Positions 62,121 through 64,000 of a DNA stretch of 64,000 bases are shown piece after piece (position 1 is the first letter of the stretch; each line of letters begins with the position of its first letter). Source of the stretch: Acidicapsa dinghuensis (GTDB lineage: Bacteria; Acidobacteriota; Terriglobia; Terriglobales; Acidobacteriaceae). The stretch spans positions 837,975 through 901,974 of the forward strand of contig NZ_JAGSYH010000001.1 in assembly GCF_025685685.1 (NCBI RefSeq). Reading direction: 5' to 3'. The translations under genes were made by a program, and so were the position numbers. The notes beneath the pieces were generated by a model, which saw nothing but the letters and a program-made list of their open reading frames with translations, made no database searches and had not been told where the DNA came from.

Positions 62121-62669
62121 ATGAATCGTCGCCGTTTTGTGCAGTCCGCAGCACTCGCCGCCGCTTCGCCGTTCCTGCCGGATCAACCCGCCGCACAAGC
62201 TGAGCCATCCGCAACCTCGCTCACCAAAGAGGGTCGTGTGCTTCCCGCCGGACAGGACATCTTTGGCGTAACCCGCTCCCTGGGGTTCAGTCACCTCGCG
62301 TTCAAGGTCTCAGGCACAGAGACCAACGGCAATCTCTTTGTCCTGCAACACACCGGCATGACCCCCGGCGGACCTCCGTTGCACCTGCACTTCGCGCAGG
62401 AAGAGTGGTTCCACGTGGAAGAAGGCGAAGTACTGTTCCAGTTAGGCGACAAGCAGGCAACGTTGAAATCGGGCGAAACCGTGTTGGTGCCGCGCAACAT
62501 ACCGCACACCTTCAGCGCCGTACGAGGGCCAGCCAGAATGACCATCGCCTTCTCTCCCGCCGGAAACATGGAGCAGTACTTCATCGATACGGCGCAACCA
62601 AATCTGAAGCCCCGCGATCCATCCTTCTATGGCATGAAGCTGCTCGGCCCTCCATTGAAAACAACGTAA
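62121..62669 (+). CDS. Tat-exported cupin-domain protein
   Basis: A 182-residue protein with a Tat-like signal MNRRRFVQSAALAAASPFLP and one cupin barrel. Motif 1 reads GGPPLHLHFAQEEWFHVEEG (two histidines and a glutamate as metal ligands) and motif 2 PRNIPHTFSAVRG (third histidine), so a metal site is complete. Family members are dioxygenases, isomerases or binding proteins; here the substrate is unknown. ATG 62121 has CAGGAGA upstream; a start at 62049 is possible but lacks SD. Confidence 0.85.
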   Translation: MNRRRFVQSAALAAASPFLPDQPAAQAEPSATSLTKEGRVLPAGQDIFGVTRSLGFSHLAFKVSGTETNGNLFVLQHTGMTPGGPPLHLHFAQEEWFHVEEGEVLFQLGDKQATLKSGETVLVPRNIPHTFSAVRGPARMTIAFSPAGNMEQYFIDTAQPNLKPRDPSFYGMKLLGPPLKTT

Positions 62670-62771
62670 TCCCACTCCCTGGACGGCTGTGCTGCCACCG
62701 TTTCCTTTCCATACGTCGAAGCCGCACTGCATATATGAGATAGCTTCTAAGGCCGCACATAGGGAAATACA

Positions 62772-63830
62772 CTAAGGCGCCGAAAGCGCAGGAACGATCA
62801 CCTGATTAGTTACCGTCGAAGAAATCTGGTGCGCGTGCGAGTTCGCGTCCACATAAACACGAAAGCTCCCTCCACCTAACCTTTGATCAGCTGCCTGTGT
62901 CACCTTTTCGTATTCCCGTATCTCGCGCTCCAGGTTCATAGTTCCCTTGCCCCGAACAGGACAGGCCACCTGGAAACAACAGCTATCAAATTTGTTCAAA
63001 ACCTGTATCTGCCTTCTGCCCGCCGTCGTAGACCCAAGCGCATACAAATTCAGATAGCTCGGAATGGAAGCCTGCTCTTTATCATCGGGATTCAGTCCAC
63101 AATCGCCCGGAATGCTTCTCGGGCGAGTGCCTGCCGTGGGAACACTGAGTCTGATACGTGGATCTAAGGCTGCGTATAAAGTGGTGGTCCACGCACCTCC
63201 CGACAGACCAATCATGTCTACCCTGGCATATTTGAGCTGATTGAGCGCATAGTTAACGGTTTGCACCGCGGGAGCTACAAATAACTGCAGCGCGCTACCG
63301 GGCTGACTCTTGGGAAACGTAGCGAACAGTTTGTTGTGGAAGGGAATGATATCTGGATTAGTACAGTGGTCTGGCCGTGGCATGTACAGCGTCGCCACGG
63401 AGTATCCCTTCATCAACAAAGTCTTAATCAGCCCCTGCAGTCCCAGCCCCGGATCATCAAACCGGCAGCTATGGCCTTGATGCACGATAACCAGCCGGTT
63501 CGGACTTCCCTTCGCGACAAACAAATATCCAACATTCCTGAACCCCCCAGGCCCCTCAAACGACAATTTCTCCACTTGTTCGAACGCTTGATTGTTCGTC
63601 AGGCCCATCTCCTTCACAACCTCTGTCCACTCAGCCTGAGCAGGAGCCAGAACCGTCACACTCGGTAGCGACTGCATTGGAATACCGGGCTCACCCCAAA
63701 CCATATCAATCAGACTCGATCTCGCCGAGGCGATTGACGCGACCGTTACAGTACTATCGGGAACCTGCGACCACATCCGGCCGCAGAGAGCAACACTTAT
63801 CCAGAGCACAGCCAACGAAAACCGGTTCAT
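62772..63830 (-). CDS. Secreted alpha/beta hydrolase/esterase-like protein
   Basis: A 352-residue exported protein with signal region LAVLWISVALCGRMWSQ. A hydrolase core with VIVHQGHSCRFDDPGLGLQG, the nucleophile elbow MIGLSGGAWTTTLYAALDPR, and a likely histidine in VDANSHAHQISS near the end. The GLSGG elbow is slightly unlike the G-x-S-x-G consensus only in its last neighbours. The middle carries a cysteine pair (FDSCCFQVACP). Substrate unknown. It is convergent with the cupin gene and lies just before the IS3 end. Confidence 0.75.
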   Translation of the reverse strand: MNRFSLAVLWISVALCGRMWSQVPDSTVTVASIASARSSLIDMVWGEPGIPMQSLPSVTVLAPAQAEWTEVVKEMGLTNNQAFEQVEKLSFEGPGGFRNVGYLFVAKGSPNRLVIVHQGHSCRFDDPGLGLQGLIKTLLMKGYSVATLYMPRPDHCTNPDIIPFHNKLFATFPKSQPGSALQLFVAPAVQTVNYALNQLKYARVDMIGLSGGAWTTTLYAALDPRIRLSVPTAGTRPRSIPGDCGLNPDDKEQASIPSYLNLYALGSTTAGRRQIQVLNKFDSCCFQVACPVRGKGTMNLEREIREYEKVTQAADQRLGGGSFRVYVDANSHAHQISSTVTNQVIVPALSAP

Positions 63831-63889
63831 GGCGCCAAATCATACCGAGAAACGATTACGAACTCAATCCGGCGGGTGGCTGTAGAAGC

Positions 63890-64000
63890 TCAAGAGGTTG
63901 TTCCATCGGCGAGCGGTATCTCGGAGCGGCTGATGGGCGGGTTGTAGTTGAGGCTACCATGAGGTCTTTCGTGGTTGTAGTAGTGAGTCCATGGCTGCAG
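63890..64000 (-). mobile_element. IS3-type transposase gene, 3' end only
   Basis: The last 36 codons of an orfB integrase: HYYNHERPHGSLNYNPPI, then a stop at 63892-63890. The ERPHGSLNY word near the C-terminus is characteristic of IS3-family rve transposases. The upstream part lies beyond the window. The IS end would be between 63831 and 63890, but I cannot define its inverted repeat without the other end. Confidence 0.85.

Overview
The window looks like a chromosomal segment of a soil acidobacterium of the Terriglobia/Acidobacteriaceae type. This is inferred from high GC with strong C/G third-position bias, many secreted carbohydrate-active and Tat-exported proteins, TPR/VCBS/UnbV proteins, ThuA-like and Gfo/Idh/MocA secreted proteins, and intergenic palindromes of the kind I associate with that family. 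No rRNA, tRNA, CRISPR array or prophage was seen. The window opens inside ftsH and closes inside an IS3-type transposase gene.

Region by region. 1-9.4 kb is housekeeping: ftsH (partial), tilS, then divergently ispD-ispF and gltX, a secreted amidohydrolase-like protein without its metal-binding HxH, and a divergent dxs. Three MEP isoprenoid genes (ispD, ispF, dxs) lie within 7 kb. 9.5-17 kb carries a secreted SnoaL/DUF4440 protein, a soluble GAF-PAS histidine kinase, a KimA-like potassium transporter behind a hairpin that buries its Shine-Dalgarno (SD) sequence, an outer-membrane beta-barrel, a secreted alpha/beta hydrolase and a yeast-type cytosine deaminase. 17-22.5 kb is a paoABCD-type operon for a Tat-exported molybdenum aldehyde oxidoreductase. 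22.5-28.3 kb holds mostly minus-strand genes: TPR protein, LysR, MocR-type regulator, retropepsin-like protease, ICL/PEP-mutase family enzyme. 28.5-31.8 kb is an ABC exporter with its TetR regulator and an operator, then a DUF2090 aldolase-like protein.

31.8-34.5 kb is the most accessory-looking stretch: REP-like palindromes, dinB, a lower-GC HEPN-like gene between two near-identical 19-bp direct repeats, a coding remnant and an orphan gene. 34.5-46.4 kb has a Tat-exported Gfo/Idh/MocA protein, an alpha/beta hydrolase, an AraC regulator, a ThuA-like protein with EF-hands, an amidase translationally coupled to a 1159-residue TPR/VCBS/UnbV protein, and a PilZ protein.

46.6-50 kb is a tight three-gene nucleotide-sugar operon (4,6-dehydratase, hydrolysing 2-epimerase, aminotransferase) resembling part of legionaminic-acid synthesis. 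50-58 kb is a glycan-degradation block: ROK regulator, NagX-like acetyltransferase, GH18 chitinase, divergent GH9 enzyme (possibly with an AUU start) and a six-hairpin glycosidase. 58-64 kb contains small and poorly characterised genes, including a 52-residue charged protein with a strong terminator, a HEAT lipoprotein next to a frameshifted paralogue fragment, a Tat cupin, an esterase-like protein and the IS3 end.

I do not see one clearly new multi-gene system. The best leads are the HEPN insertion, the regulatory leaders of dxs and the KimA-like gene, the possible AUU start, the degenerate amidohydrolase, the ThuA/EF-hand fusion and the coupled TPR-VCBS/amidase pair.
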